Assembly (NCBI GenBank): GCA_947492185.1
Contig: CANLMR010000007.1
Location: 62,001-126,000, forward strand
DNA from: an uncultured Tenacibaculum sp.
GTDB lineage: Bacteria; Bacteroidota; Bacteroidia; Flavobacteriales; Flavobacteriaceae
Direction: 5' to 3'
Length of the DNA: 64,000 nt
A program made the position numbers and the translations under genes. Each line of letters opens with the position of its first letter. The stretch's first letter is position 1. The notes beneath the pieces are model-generated. The model ran no database searches. It was not told the origin of the DNA and worked only from the letters and a program-made list of their open reading frames with translations. This document shows, piece by piece, positions 48,951 to 57,576 of this stretch.

Positions 48951-50603
48951 ATGTATCCAAAAAAACAACTTGCACAATTAGTGATTTTAGCTTGTCAGTA
49001 TTATAATATTGATAAGATAGTTATTTCTCCAGGTTCAAGAAACGCTCCTTTAACTATTGGGTTTTTTAATTTGAAAGAAGTAGAAACCTTTAGTGTAGTT
49101 GATGAAAGAGCGGCTGCTTTTTTTGCATTAGGTATCGCACAGCAAACAAAAAAGCCAGTTGCTATTGTTTGTACTTCAGGATCTGCTTTGTTAAACTATT
49201 ATCCAGCAATTGCTGAAGCTTTTTATAGCAGAATCCCTTTATTAGTTATTACAGCTGATAGACCAAAACATTTAATAGATATTGGTGACGGACAAACAAT
49301 TCGTCAGGAAAATGTGTTTCAAAACCACATTTTATATTCTGCCAACTTAATTGAAGAGGAAGTTAAATTAGAGTATAATAAGACAGAGGTTTCGAATGCG
49401 ATAGAAGAATGTGTATCCAATTCTGGTCCAGTTCATATAAATGTTCCTTTTAACGAACCCATTTATGAAACGGTTGAAACAATTGAATCGTTTGATTTTA
49501 GAAAACACAAAGAAAGTACAAAAAGTAAACCTGTGAATTATGATGAACTTTCTCAAATTTGGAATTCTTCAAAAAAGAAAATAGTTTTAGTTGGTGTTTA
49601 TAATAAGTGCGATAAAACTCAGAACCTTATTAATAAGTTAACTGAAGATCCTTCTGTTTTAATTATGACAGAAACGACTTCGAATCTTTATCATTATAAT
49701 TCCATTAATTCTATAGACAAATTAATTTCGAAATTATCTACAGAAGAATTTGAAGAACTTCAGCCTGAATTACTAATAACATTTGGTGGAATGGTAGTTT
49801 CTAAAAGAATCAAACAATTCTTAAGAAAATATCAACCAAAGCATCATTGGCATATAGATGAGTATAAAGAAATGAATACTTATTTCTGTTTGTCAGAATA
49901 TATCAAGGAAAAACCAATTCAGTTTTTTGACAAATTACTTAAAAAGACATTAGTCATAGATTCAGATTATCAAAAAAACTGGATAAAAGAGAAAATGTCT
50001 CGCAATGAAAAACATGAAGTTTTTGTTAAGGAAGCTCGTTATTCAGATTTTAAGGTTACTGAAAAAGTATTGGATACTATACCAAATAACGCTCAAGTTC
50101 AAGTTAGTAATAGTTCTTTGATTCGATATATGCAGTTGTTTGATGTAAATTCCACTTTTAGTGTTTTTTGTAATCGAGGTACAAGCGGAATTGATGGAAG
50201 TACATCAACTGCAATTGGAGCTGCTTTTGCTTCAGATAGACCAACAACACTACTTACAGGAGATTTAAGTTTTTTCTATGATAGTAATGCATTATGGAAT
50301 GCTTATATTCCAAATGATTTTAGAATTGTTTTAATAAATAACTCAGGAGGAGGGATTTTTAAAATTATTCCTGGACCTAAATCAACGAATGCACTTCAAT
50401 ATTTCGAAACACCACATCAATTAACTGCAAATCATTTAGCAGAGATGTTTAACTTTGAATATTTGAAGGCTACTTCATTGGAAGAACTGGAAGAGCAAAT
50501 TTCTAGTTTTTATAATGTAAGTAAAAAACCTAAGATTCTTGAAGTTTTTACACCTTCAGAATTAAATGATAAAGTTTTAACAGCATATTTTAATAGTTTA
50601 TAA
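48951..50603 (+). CDS. menD: SEPHCHC synthase MenD
   Basis: 550 aa ThDP enzyme that adds the succinyl semialdehyde unit of 2-oxoglutarate to isochorismate, an early committed step of menaquinone synthesis. It has 'SPGSRNAPLTIGF' and 'VDERAAAFFALG' (catalytic Glu in the ThDP-binding part), 'VCTSGSALLNYYPA', and 'GTSGIDGSTSTAIG' plus 'LTGDLSFFYDSNALWN' (GDL...N ThDP motif). The stop shares bases with the CvfB-like gene start (TAATG), so they are coupled. Confidence 0.96.
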   Translation: MYPKKQLAQLVILACQYYNIDKIVISPGSRNAPLTIGFFNLKEVETFSVVDERAAAFFALGIAQQTKKPVAIVCTSGSALLNYYPAIAEAFYSRIPLLVITADRPKHLIDIGDGQTIRQENVFQNHILYSANLIEEEVKLEYNKTEVSNAIEECVSNSGPVHINVPFNEPIYETVETIESFDFRKHKESTKSKPVNYDELSQIWNSSKKKIVLVGVYNKCDKTQNLINKLTEDPSVLIMTETTSNLYHYNSINSIDKLISKLSTEEFEELQPELLITFGGMVVSKRIKQFLRKYQPKHHWHIDEYKEMNTYFCLSEYIKEKPIQFFDKLLKKTLVIDSDYQKNWIKEKMSRNEKHEVFVKEARYSDFKVTEKVLDTIPNNAQVQVSNSSLIRYMQLFDVNSTFSVFCNRGTSGIDGSTSTAIGAAFASDRPTTLLTGDLSFFYDSNALWNAYIPNDFRIVLINNSGGGIFKIIPGPKSTNALQYFETPHQLTANHLAEMFNFEYLKATSLEELEEQISSFYNVSKKPKILEVFTPSELNDKVLTAYFNSL

Positions 50604-51019
50604 TGGAATTAAAAGAAGGAGATAAAGTAGAATTAATTATTGGTGTGCAAACAGCATTAGGGTACACCGTGTTAATAGAAGAGAGTTACGAAGGTTTATT
50701 GTATACTAGTGAAGTGTTTTCAGATCTAGAAGAAGGAATGAAAACCGTTGGTTATATTAAAAAAATAAGAGAAGATGAAAAAATAGATGTTTCTTTAAGG
50801 CCTCAAGGTTTTAGGAATGTAATAGATAAAGACGTAGAAAAGGTCCTTAATAAACTAGAAGAAAAAGGTTTTTTACTACTAACAGACAAAAGCTCTCCTG
50901 AATCTATAAAATTTCACTTACAATTAAGTAAAAAAGCATTCAAAAGAGCTATTGGCAGTTTATATAAACAGAAAAAGATATTATTAAAATCAGATAGAAT
51001 AGAGTTGTTAAAAAAATAA
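50603..51019 (+). CDS. short CvfB-like S1/winged-helix protein
   Basis: 138 aa. An S1-like RNA-binding region (about 1-72) precedes a winged helix with 'KGFLLLTDKSSPESIKFHLQLSKKAFKRAIGSLYKQKKI' (in part), matching the C-terminal part of CvfB/YitL. Full CvfB proteins have about 280 aa with three S1-type domains, so this one keeps only the last two modules. The start overlaps the menD stop. Likely an RNA-binding regulator; the link with menD is positional only. Confidence 0.82.
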   Translation: MELKEGDKVELIIGVQTALGYTVLIEESYEGLLYTSEVFSDLEEGMKTVGYIKKIREDEKIDVSLRPQGFRNVIDKDVEKVLNKLEEKGFLLLTDKSSPESIKFHLQLSKKAFKRAIGSLYKQKKILLKSDRIELLKK

Positions 51020-51026
51020 ACAACTC

Positions 51027-52289
51027 TTATTCGTCTTCTTTCTCATCCTCTTCTTCTTCCGGATTTTCATCATTATTTTCTTCCTCTTCTAAAGGAATGT
51101 CTTCTATTGGCTTGTCTTTAGGTGCATTTTGAATAGCATTTTCTATACGAATTATATTCTCATAAAATAATTCTGTATTCTTATCAGACAATTCCATTTT
51201 ACCATAAGCTTCTTTATAGTAAAATAAAGCTTGCTCGTAATCTTTCCCTAACTCATGGTACATTCCAACATAGTATTCTCCTAAATGAGATTCAGGATGT
51301 TTAATCATTACAAAATCACCAAGAACTCTTAAATAATCTCCATCTTGGCGATCAATTACAATTCCTTCAATAGCATAAATGTCTTCAAATCTTACATTTA
51401 AGTTTGTTCCGTATAAATATTCAATCTCAATATATTTTGATTCTAAATATTTGATGGCTTCTAATGGATCTAAATCTTTAATTTTTTTCTCGTACTCTTC
51501 TTTTGAAATTCTTGGGTATAATTCATAAATAGTGCTAAAAATATCCGTAGGAGCTTTAACAATAGCGGCTGGTTTATTCGGTACATCTTTGTAATCTTTA
51601 AACGCTAAATGTAGATTTTTAAGTTCTAGAGATTCCAAACCTTTTTTTGCTTGTTCAAACAAATCTTTACGTTCTTGTTTTTCAAACGCATTAGAACTCA
51701 TATATAAATAAAACTGATTATCTAAATCATCTAAACGTTTTAAATTATAAGTAGAAAGTAAACGAATGCTTTGATCTGTTAATTTGGGAGATATAGATAC
51801 ATAAGCATTAAAAATTGGTTTTTGTTCTTTTAAAAAATGAAGTAAAAAATTAGCAGCATCACCGTCACCGACAATTGTTAGATATGGTGAGGTTTTGTAA
51901 TTGGCTTCTAAATACGGAATAAGTTCGCTTTTAATGTAGTTGTAAAACTTTTTACTTTGAGTGGTTAATCCACCACTTTTGCCTACCGTAGAAACATCTT
52001 TATTTCTTCCAAAATCAACATCAACTCCGACAACGATTTGTTTTGGAGTTAAATCTGCAGTAGCATATATTTTTGAGTTTCCTAAATAAATATCAAATAA
52101 ATAGTCATTATTCAAAACAATTGCTACAGGATATTTTCTTATAGTATCTGTATCATGACCTTCAGGTAAGTATAACTTTATATCACGATCAGTATTAAAC
52201 TGAATAGAGTTTACTTTTTTATTATAAATTTTCTGGGCAAAGGCTACAGAATTGATTAATAAAAAGGCTGCTAAAATTAAATTTCTCAT
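51027..52289 (-). CDS. secreted esterase-D-fold protein lacking the serine nucleophile
   Basis: 420 aa. The signal peptide ends 'VAFAQ' (residue 19). The first part (about 20-255) is an alpha/beta hydrolase of the putative-esterase type ('YPVAIVLNNDYLFDIYLGN', 'IPYLEANYKTSPYLTIVGDGDAANF' in part). The nucleophile elbow GxSxGG is GDGDAA here (Gly143 in the Ser place), so it is probably a pseudo-enzyme. A helical TPR-like part (about 265-385) and a very acidic tail ('EEEENNDENPEEEEDEKEDE') follow. Convergent with the CvfB-like gene. Confidence 0.82.
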   Translation of the reverse strand: MRNLILAAFLLINSVAFAQKIYNKKVNSIQFNTDRDIKLYLPEGHDTDTIRKYPVAIVLNNDYLFDIYLGNSKIYATADLTPKQIVVGVDVDFGRNKDVSTVGKSGGLTTQSKKFYNYIKSELIPYLEANYKTSPYLTIVGDGDAANFLLHFLKEQKPIFNAYVSISPKLTDQSIRLLSTYNLKRLDDLDNQFYLYMSSNAFEKQERKDLFEQAKKGLESLELKNLHLAFKDYKDVPNKPAAIVKAPTDIFSTIYELYPRISKEEYEKKIKDLDPLEAIKYLESKYIEIEYLYGTNLNVRFEDIYAIEGIVIDRQDGDYLRVLGDFVMIKHPESHLGEYYVGMYHELGKDYEQALFYYKEAYGKMELSDKNTELFYENIIRIENAIQNAPKDKPIEDIPLEEEENNDENPEEEEDEKEDE

Positions 52290-52342
52290 CGATTGTTTTA
52301 TGTTTGGGGTTTACCAATTAATAATGCTAAAGTATAATATAC

Positions 52343-52350
52343 TATTTTTG
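52343..52350 (+). promoter_or_regulatory. candidate -7 box of menB
   Basis: TATTTTTG, 32 bases before the ATG. No TTG at the usual spacing. Confidence 0.4.
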
Positions 52351-52381
52351 TTTTTCTAAATAACGATATTTTTTTCAAATT

Positions 52382-53221
52382 ATGATGAATATAGACTGGA
52401 AAACTGCAAAAGAGTACACAGATATCACTTATAAGAAGTGTAATGGTGTTGCTAGAATTGCATTTAACAGACCTAATGTGAGGAATGCATTTAGACCTCA
52501 TACTACTGCTGAATTATTAGATGCATTTCATAATGCTCACGAGGATACTTCTATTGGTGTTGTATTATTATCTGCTGAAGGTCCATCAACTAAAGATGGA
52601 ATTTGGAGTTTTTGTTCTGGAGGAGATCAAAAAGCTAGAGGGCACCAAGGGTATGTTGGTCAAGATGGTTACCACAGATTAAATATATTAGAAGTTCAAC
52701 GTTTAATACGTTTTATGCCAAAAGCTGTTATTGCAGTTGTTCCTGGCTGGGCAGTTGGTGGTGGACATAGTTTACATGTAACTTGTGATTTAACATTAGC
52801 AAGTAAAGAACATGCGATTTTTAAACAAACTGACGCAGATGTAACTTCTTTTGATGGAGGATATGGTTCAGCTTATTTAGCAAAAATGGTAGGTCAGAAA
52901 AAAGCTAGAGAAATCTTTTTTTTAGGAAGAAATTATTCTGCTCAAGAAGCTTATGAAATGGGAATGGTTAATGCAGTTATTCCTCATGATGAATTAGAAG
53001 ATACTGCTTATGAATGGGCACAGGAAATATTAGCTAAATCTCCAACATCAATTAAAATGTTAAAGTTTGCAATGAACTTAACTGATGATGGAATGGTTGG
53101 ACAACAAGTATTTGCTGGTGAAGCTACACGTTTAGCTTATATGACAGATGAAGCTAAAGAAGGAAGAGATGCATTCTTAGAAAAAAGAAAACCAAACTTT
53201 GATAAAAAATGGATTCCTTAG
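52382..53221 (+). CDS. menB: 1,4-dihydroxy-2-naphthoyl-CoA synthase MenB
   Basis: 279 aa crotonase-fold enzyme forming the naphthoate ring of menaquinone. It has 'RPNVRNAFRPHT', 'SFCSGGDQKARG', 'VVPGWAVGGGHSLHVTCDLTLAS' (in part; oxyanion), 'TDADVTSFDGGYGSAYLAKMVGQKKARE' (in part) with the catalytic Asp region, and C-terminal 'EGRDAFLEKRKPNF'. An alternative Met lies one codon further. Second menaquinone gene in the window; the rest of the pathway is elsewhere. Confidence 0.97.
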   Translation: MMNIDWKTAKEYTDITYKKCNGVARIAFNRPNVRNAFRPHTTAELLDAFHNAHEDTSIGVVLLSAEGPSTKDGIWSFCSGGDQKARGHQGYVGQDGYHRLNILEVQRLIRFMPKAVIAVVPGWAVGGGHSLHVTCDLTLASKEHAIFKQTDADVTSFDGGYGSAYLAKMVGQKKAREIFFLGRNYSAQEAYEMGMVNAVIPHDELEDTAYEWAQEILAKSPTSIKMLKFAMNLTDDGMVGQQVFAGEATRLAYMTDEAKEGRDAFLEKRKPNFDKKWIP

Positions 53222-53279
53222 AGAGGGATTCATTTTTGCTATGTAAAATTATAAATTCTCCATTCTATCCAAATTTCTA

Positions 53280-54149
53280 ATGCAATCACAAATAGTTACA
53301 TTTTTAATAAAATGTCCAGATCAAAAAGGATTGGTAGCTAAGTTTACTAGTTTTTTTTATGAAGAAGGTTTTAATATCGTTAGTTGTCAGCAGTATGTAA
53401 ATGCTATTGCAAATAGATATTATATGCGAATTAGATTAGATGCTGAAGATGCTTATATTTCAAAGAAAGATTTAGAAGAAAAGTTTTTAGTGTTAGCAAA
53501 AAAGCTGAACTGCACCTGGTCTGTGCATTACGAAAAAGAGAAACAGAATGTGGCTATAATGGTTTCTCATACAAGTCATTGTTTATATGATTTGTTAGAA
53601 AGACAACGTGAAGGTAAAATTGATTGTAATATCAGTTTAATTATTAGTAATCATAATAAGTTAAAGCCAATTGCTGATATGTTTGGTATACCTTATTATC
53701 ATTTGCCAATTACTAAAGAAACCAAAAAAGAACAAGAAGCTCAGGTTAAAAATTTACTGACAGAGCATAATGTTGATTTAATAGTTATGGCCCGTTACAT
53801 GCAAATTCTTTCTGAGAACTTTATCAATACGTATCCTCAAAGGATTATAAATATTCACCATTCATTTTTACCGGCTTTTCAAGGAGCTAATCCATATCAA
53901 AGAGCTTATGAAAGAGGAGTGAAATTAATTGGAGCAACAGCGCATTATGCAACTGTAGACTTGGATGAAGGACCAATTATAGAACAAGATGTTGAAAGAA
54001 TAACTCATGAAAGTACTCCTAAAACCTTAAAAGGAATTGGAGCAGATATTGAACGACTTGTTTTAGCAAGAGCCGTAAAAAGTCATTTACAGCACCAAAT
54101 AATTGTTTCTGATAACAGAGCTATCGTTTTTCCAGAATCTGGAGAATAA
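53280..54149 (+). CDS. purU: formyltetrahydrofolate deformylase PurU
   Basis: 289 aa. N-terminal ACT domain (about 5-80, 'CPDQKGLVAKFTSFFYEEGFNIV' in part), then the formyltransferase-like hydrolase domain with 'RYMQILSENF', 'INIHHSFLPAFQGANPYQRAYERGVK' (in part; catalytic His) and 'GATAHYATVDLDEGPIIEQD' (catalytic Asp). Releases formate from formyl-THF to keep folate pools balanced and feed PurT. It follows menB by 58 bp. Confidence 0.95.
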   Translation: MQSQIVTFLIKCPDQKGLVAKFTSFFYEEGFNIVSCQQYVNAIANRYYMRIRLDAEDAYISKKDLEEKFLVLAKKLNCTWSVHYEKEKQNVAIMVSHTSHCLYDLLERQREGKIDCNISLIISNHNKLKPIADMFGIPYYHLPITKETKKEQEAQVKNLLTEHNVDLIVMARYMQILSENFINTYPQRIINIHHSFLPAFQGANPYQRAYERGVKLIGATAHYATVDLDEGPIIEQDVERITHESTPKTLKGIGADIERLVLARAVKSHLQHQIIVSDNRAIVFPESGE

Positions 54150-54180
54150 ATTAAAGCGAAATTTCTATTAAAGAATTAAA

Positions 54181-54789
54181 ATGAAAATAATTTGTATAGG
54201 GCGTAATTACGCAAAACATATTGAAGAACTAGCTAATGAAAAACCTGAGAACCCGGTAGTTTTTATGAAACCAGATTCTGCTATACTACCTAAAAGAAAC
54301 CCATTTTTTATTCCACCATTTTCAAATGATGTTCATTATGAAGTTGAGGTTTTGGTTAAAATCAATAAAGTCGGAAAACATATTTCTACCAAATTCGCTA
54401 ATAAGTATTATGATACAGTTGGATTAGGAATTGACTTTACTGCGCGTGATGTGCAAGCAGAGTGTAAACAGAAAGGATTACCATGGGAAAAAGCAAAAGC
54501 TTTTGATGGAAGTGCAATAATCGGAGAGTTTTACCCAAAGGAAGAGTTTGATTTAGAAAACCTGTCTTTTCAATTACATAAAAATGGAGAGGTTGTACAG
54601 GATGGAAATACACAATCTATGCTTTGGAAGATTGATGAATTGGTAAGTTATGTTTCTCAATTTTTCACATTAAAAAAAGGAGATATTATTTTCACAGGAA
54701 CTCCAGCAGGTGTAGGTAAAGTTGTAGAAAATGATGTGTTAACTGGTGTTATTGAAGGAAGAAAAGCATTTGAAATAAAAGTAAAATGA
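54181..54789 (+). CDS. fumarylacetoacetate hydrolase-family protein
   Basis: 202 aa. Single FAH domain: 'GRNYAKHIEEL', 'FMKPDSAIL', 'VHYEVEVLVKI' (metal Glu residues), 'GLGIDFTARDVQ', 'KAFDGSAIIGEF', and 'GDIIFTGTPAGVG'. Members include oxaloacetate tautomerases/decarboxylases and hydrolases; the specific one cannot be told. The stop overlaps the next start (ATGA). Confidence 0.88.
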   Translation: MKIICIGRNYAKHIEELANEKPENPVVFMKPDSAILPKRNPFFIPPFSNDVHYEVEVLVKINKVGKHISTKFANKYYDTVGLGIDFTARDVQAECKQKGLPWEKAKAFDGSAIIGEFYPKEEFDLENLSFQLHKNGEVVQDGNTQSMLWKIDELVSYVSQFFTLKKGDIIFTGTPAGVGKVVENDVLTGVIEGRKAFEIKVK

Positions 54790-55112
54790 ATTTGACTTCT
54801 GTTTTACTTGTTATCATTATTATTACGATAGGTTGGGCTTATTATAGTTTGGCGAAAAAGTATAACAGGAATACATTATTATACATGCTCTTAGGAATTG
54901 GAGTTTTTGTTATTATAGTTTTATTAAATGGCCTAATGTATACTTTCTTTGATTTCATTTCAAGAAATATAAATATAGAAACCCATCGTTTAATAGCTTT
55001 TTTTCTAGGAGTATTGACAGTGTTTATAATTCATTTCGTTCTAGAGAAAAGATGGTTGAAACATAAAAATGTAGAAGCGGAAGAAGCTATTGGTGAAATA
55101 GGAAAAGATTAA
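54786..55112 (+). CDS. small membrane protein
   Basis: 108 aa with three hydrophobic segments ('LTSVLLVIIIITIGWAYYSLA', 'LLYMLLGIGVFVIIVLLNGLMY' in part, 'LIAFFLGVLTVFIIHFVL') and a charged C-terminal tail 'EKRWLKHKNVEAEEAIGEIGKD'. The start overlaps the FAH-family stop. The neighbouring 55124 product has the same layout. No known family. Confidence 0.65.
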   Translation: MNLTSVLLVIIIITIGWAYYSLAKKYNRNTLLYMLLGIGVFVIIVLLNGLMYTFFDFISRNINIETHRLIAFFLGVLTVFIIHFVLEKRWLKHKNVEAEEAIGEIGKD

Positions 55113-55123
55113 AAATTGAATAT

Positions 55124-55450
55124 ATGTTAGGTTTAATATTATTATACTTCATTGGTAAGAAATTTTATGAACTTGCGGATAAGTTCGAGAAAAGTAAATG
55201 GGGTTATGCAATTGCAGGAATAACAGTTTATTATTTTGGAGCTATTTGTATTGGAATGATAATAGTTCTTATTTTGGAATATTTTGAATTATTTAATATA
55301 GATTCAGTAAATGATACTGTTTTGGGCATTTTGCTTGCTCCGTTTGGTATTGTTTGTTGTTATGTATTGTATATAATTTTGGAGAAAAAATGGGAAAAGG
55401 AAAAACCTCAATTAGATAATATTATAGAGGAAATAGGGAATAAGGAGTAA
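55124..55450 (+). CDS. small membrane protein, relative of its upstream neighbour
   Basis: 108 aa. Hydrophobic segments ('GYAIAGITVYYFGAICIGMIIVLIL', in part, and 'TVLGILLAPFGIVCCYVLYIIL') and a closing tail 'EKKWEKEKPQLDNIIEEIGNKE' that parallels 'EKRWLKHKNVEAEEAIGEIG' next door. Duplicated pair, function unknown. cinA starts 3 bp later. Confidence 0.65.
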   Translation: MLGLILLYFIGKKFYELADKFEKSKWGYAIAGITVYYFGAICIGMIIVLILEYFELFNIDSVNDTVLGILLAPFGIVCCYVLYIILEKKWEKEKPQLDNIIEEIGNKE

Positions 55451-55453
55451 TTT

Positions 55454-56701
55454 ATGAAAGCAGAAATTATAACTATTGGAGACGAAATTCTAATAGGTCA
55501 GATTGTAGATACAAATTCACAATGGATTGGTAAGGAACTAAATAAAATTGGAGTATCGGTTTATCAGATCACTTCTATCCAAGATGAAAGACAACATATC
55601 TTAAACGCTTTAAAAGAAGCGCAAAACAGAGTAGATGTTGTAATTATTACTGGTGGTTTAGGACCAACAAAAGACGATATCACAAAAAAGACTATTGCAG
55701 AATATTTCAACGATAATGAAATTATTGAGTATCCAGAAGTAATAGATAATATTAAATATCTGTTTAAAAAGATTAATCACCCATTTAATGAAGTTCAAAA
55801 GTATCAAGCACATTTACCTTCTAAGGCAACTTTATTGATGAATAGATTAGGAACCGCTCCTGGAATGTGGTTCTATGAAAACGATACGGTGTTTGTTTCA
55901 TTGCCGGGAGTTCCATACGAAATGAGAGGTTTGATGACGTATGAAGTACTTCCTAAAATTCAAGAACAATTCGATTTACCATATATATTGCATAAAACGA
56001 TTCTAACTTACGGACAAGGAGAAAGTGTTATAGCAAGTACAATTGAAGATTTTGAAAATAATTTACCTCACAATATAAAGTTAGCCTACTTGCCTTCTTT
56101 TGGTAAGGTTCGTTTACGTTTAAGTGGAAAAGATGATAACCTAGATAAGTTAAAAACTACTCTTAATAGTGAAGTAGAAAAATTAACAGATTTAGTTGAT
56201 AATATTTTTGTGGGGTATGAAGAAGAAGGAGAGATAGAAAGCCAAGTTGGAAAGTTTTTAAGGTCTAATGGATTAAGTATTTGCACAGCAGAAAGTATGA
56301 CAGGAGGAAAAATAGCTTCAACATTAGTTTCTGTTCCAGGATCATCGGCTTACTTTAAAGGTGGTTTTATAGTGTATACATCTAAGTTAAAACAAGAATT
56401 ATTGGATGTTCCAATGTCTCTTATAGATGAACATTCTGTTGTTAGTAAAGAAGTAGCAGAAGTAATGGTTGTAAATGCAAGAAAAAAAGTGGATACAGAT
56501 TTTGCAATATCTATTACAGGAAACGCTGGTCCAACTACAGATCATAATGATAAAGATGTGGGTTTGGTATATATAGGTATTGCAGATAAAAACGGAGCTG
56601 AAGTTCACAAATATAACTTTGGAAAACCTAGAGAAAAGGTAATTAATAAAACAGTTAATAAAGCTTTGGAATTGATTCTTAGAAAGAATATGAAAAATTA
56701 A
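55454..56701 (+). CDS. cinA: CinA family protein
   Basis: 415 aa. The N-terminal MoaB/MogA-like COG1058 domain (about 1-170, 'AEIITIGDEILIGQIVDTNSQWI' in part, 'ITGGLGPTKDDITKKT') and the C-terminal nicotinamide-nucleotide amidase (PncC) domain (about 260-415, 'CTAESMTGGKIASTLVSVPGSS' in part, 'SITGNAGPTT'). Works in pyridine-nucleotide repair/salvage. Full length. Confidence 0.94.
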   Translation: MKAEIITIGDEILIGQIVDTNSQWIGKELNKIGVSVYQITSIQDERQHILNALKEAQNRVDVVIITGGLGPTKDDITKKTIAEYFNDNEIIEYPEVIDNIKYLFKKINHPFNEVQKYQAHLPSKATLLMNRLGTAPGMWFYENDTVFVSLPGVPYEMRGLMTYEVLPKIQEQFDLPYILHKTILTYGQGESVIASTIEDFENNLPHNIKLAYLPSFGKVRLRLSGKDDNLDKLKTTLNSEVEKLTDLVDNIFVGYEEEGEIESQVGKFLRSNGLSICTAESMTGGKIASTLVSVPGSSAYFKGGFIVYTSKLKQELLDVPMSLIDEHSVVSKEVAEVMVVNARKKVDTDFAISITGNAGPTTDHNDKDVGLVYIGIADKNGAEVHKYNFGKPREKVINKTVNKALELILRKNMKN

Positions 56702-56713
56702 CGCAAATATATT

Positions 56714-56745
56714 TTGTTTTATTTAGTTAAATATTCGTATATTTG
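56714..56745 (+). promoter_or_regulatory. promoter of rpmB-rpmG-DUF4295
   Basis: TTG (56714-56716), 21-base spacer, TATATTTG (56738-56745), 38 bases before the rpmB start. Confidence 0.85.
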
Positions 56746-56783
56746 CACCTCGTTTAGAAATAACACCAAAAACTGTCAAGAAG

Positions 56784-57023
56784 ATGTCTAGAGTTTGTGA
56801 ATTAACAGGAAAAAAAGCGATGGTAGGGAACAACGTATCTCACGCTTTAAATAGAACAAAAAGAAAATTCAACGCTAATTTAATGACTAAGCGTTTTTAT
56901 ATTCCAGAAGAAGATAATTGGATTACATTAAAAGTATCTGCTTCTGCATTAAAAAATATTAACAAAAAAGGAATTACAGCTGTAATTAAGGAAGCTAGAG
57001 AAAAAGGTTTCTTAACAAAGTAA
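56784..57023 (+). CDS. rpmB: 50S ribosomal protein L28
   Basis: 79 aa. '[20 protein letters not shown]' start and basic '[21 protein letters not shown]' (in part) then '[16 protein letters not shown]' are L28 hallmarks. First gene of a short ribosomal operon 26 bp before rpmG. Confidence 0.98.
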   Translation: MSRVCELTGKKAMVGNNVSHALNRTKRKFNANLMTKRFYIPEEDNWITLKVSASALKNINKKGITAVIKEAREKGFLTK

Positions 57024-57049
57024 TTTTTACTAGATAAAGATATACAGAG

Positions 57050-57232
57050 ATGGCAAAAAAAGGAAATAGAGTTCAGGTTATATTAGAGTGTACTGAACAC
57101 AAAGCTTCTGGTCAACCAGGAACTTCTCGTTACATCACAACTAAGAATAAAAAGAATACTCCAGATAGAATGGAATTAAAGAAATTTAATCCAATCTTGA
57201 AGAAAATGACAGTTCATAAAGAAATTAAATAA
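57050..57232 (+). CDS. rpmG: 50S ribosomal protein L33
   Basis: 60 aa. '[42 protein letters not shown]' (in part) and 'KMTVHKEIK' are typical L33. It keeps one Cys of the old zinc ribbon (the C-minus type). Followed 10 bp later by the DUF4295 gene. Confidence 0.98.
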   Translation: MAKKGNRVQVILECTEHKASGQPGTSRYITTKNKKNTPDRMELKKFNPILKKMTVHKEIK

Positions 57233-57242
57233 TTAGTAGGTC

Positions 57243-57395
57243 ATGGCAAAGAAATCAGTAGCAACGTTACAAACAGGTTCTAAGAGATTAACTAAAGCAA
57301 TCAAAATGGTAAAGTCACCAAAATCTGGTTCTTACACTTTTGTTGAAGCTATTATGGATCCTACACAAGTAAATGACTTTTTAGCAAAAAAGTAA
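57243..57395 (+). CDS. DUF4295 small protein
   Basis: 50 aa: it opens MAKKSVATLQTGSKRLTKAI and ends 'DPTQVNDFLAKK'. This Bacteroidota-specific family sits between rpmG and ftsY in many genomes, suggesting a ribosome-linked role, but none is known. It is read in the ribosomal operon; the terminator follows the stop. Confidence 0.88.
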   Translation: MAKKSVATLQTGSKRLTKAIKMVKSPKSGSYTFVEAIMDPTQVNDFLAKK

Positions 57396-57415
57396 TTCTT
57401 GTATACAGTTTAAAG

Positions 57416-57450
57416 AAAAGCTACTTTCATTCGTGAAAGTAGCTTTTTTT
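57416..57450 (+). terminator. terminator of the ribosomal operon
   Basis: AAAGCTACTTTCA / TGAAAGTAGCTTT stem capped by a TTCG tetraloop, followed by a T-run. Confidence 0.92.
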
Positions 57451-57576
57451 ATATGTCAAAATACTGTAATTTTGAGTACTTAAATCTACCAAAAGATAAT
57501 TTAATGACATTTTGACTGTGATTAAAGAGTTGGTACGATTTTTTACAACTAACTAACCAGATATTAATTGCTGATT

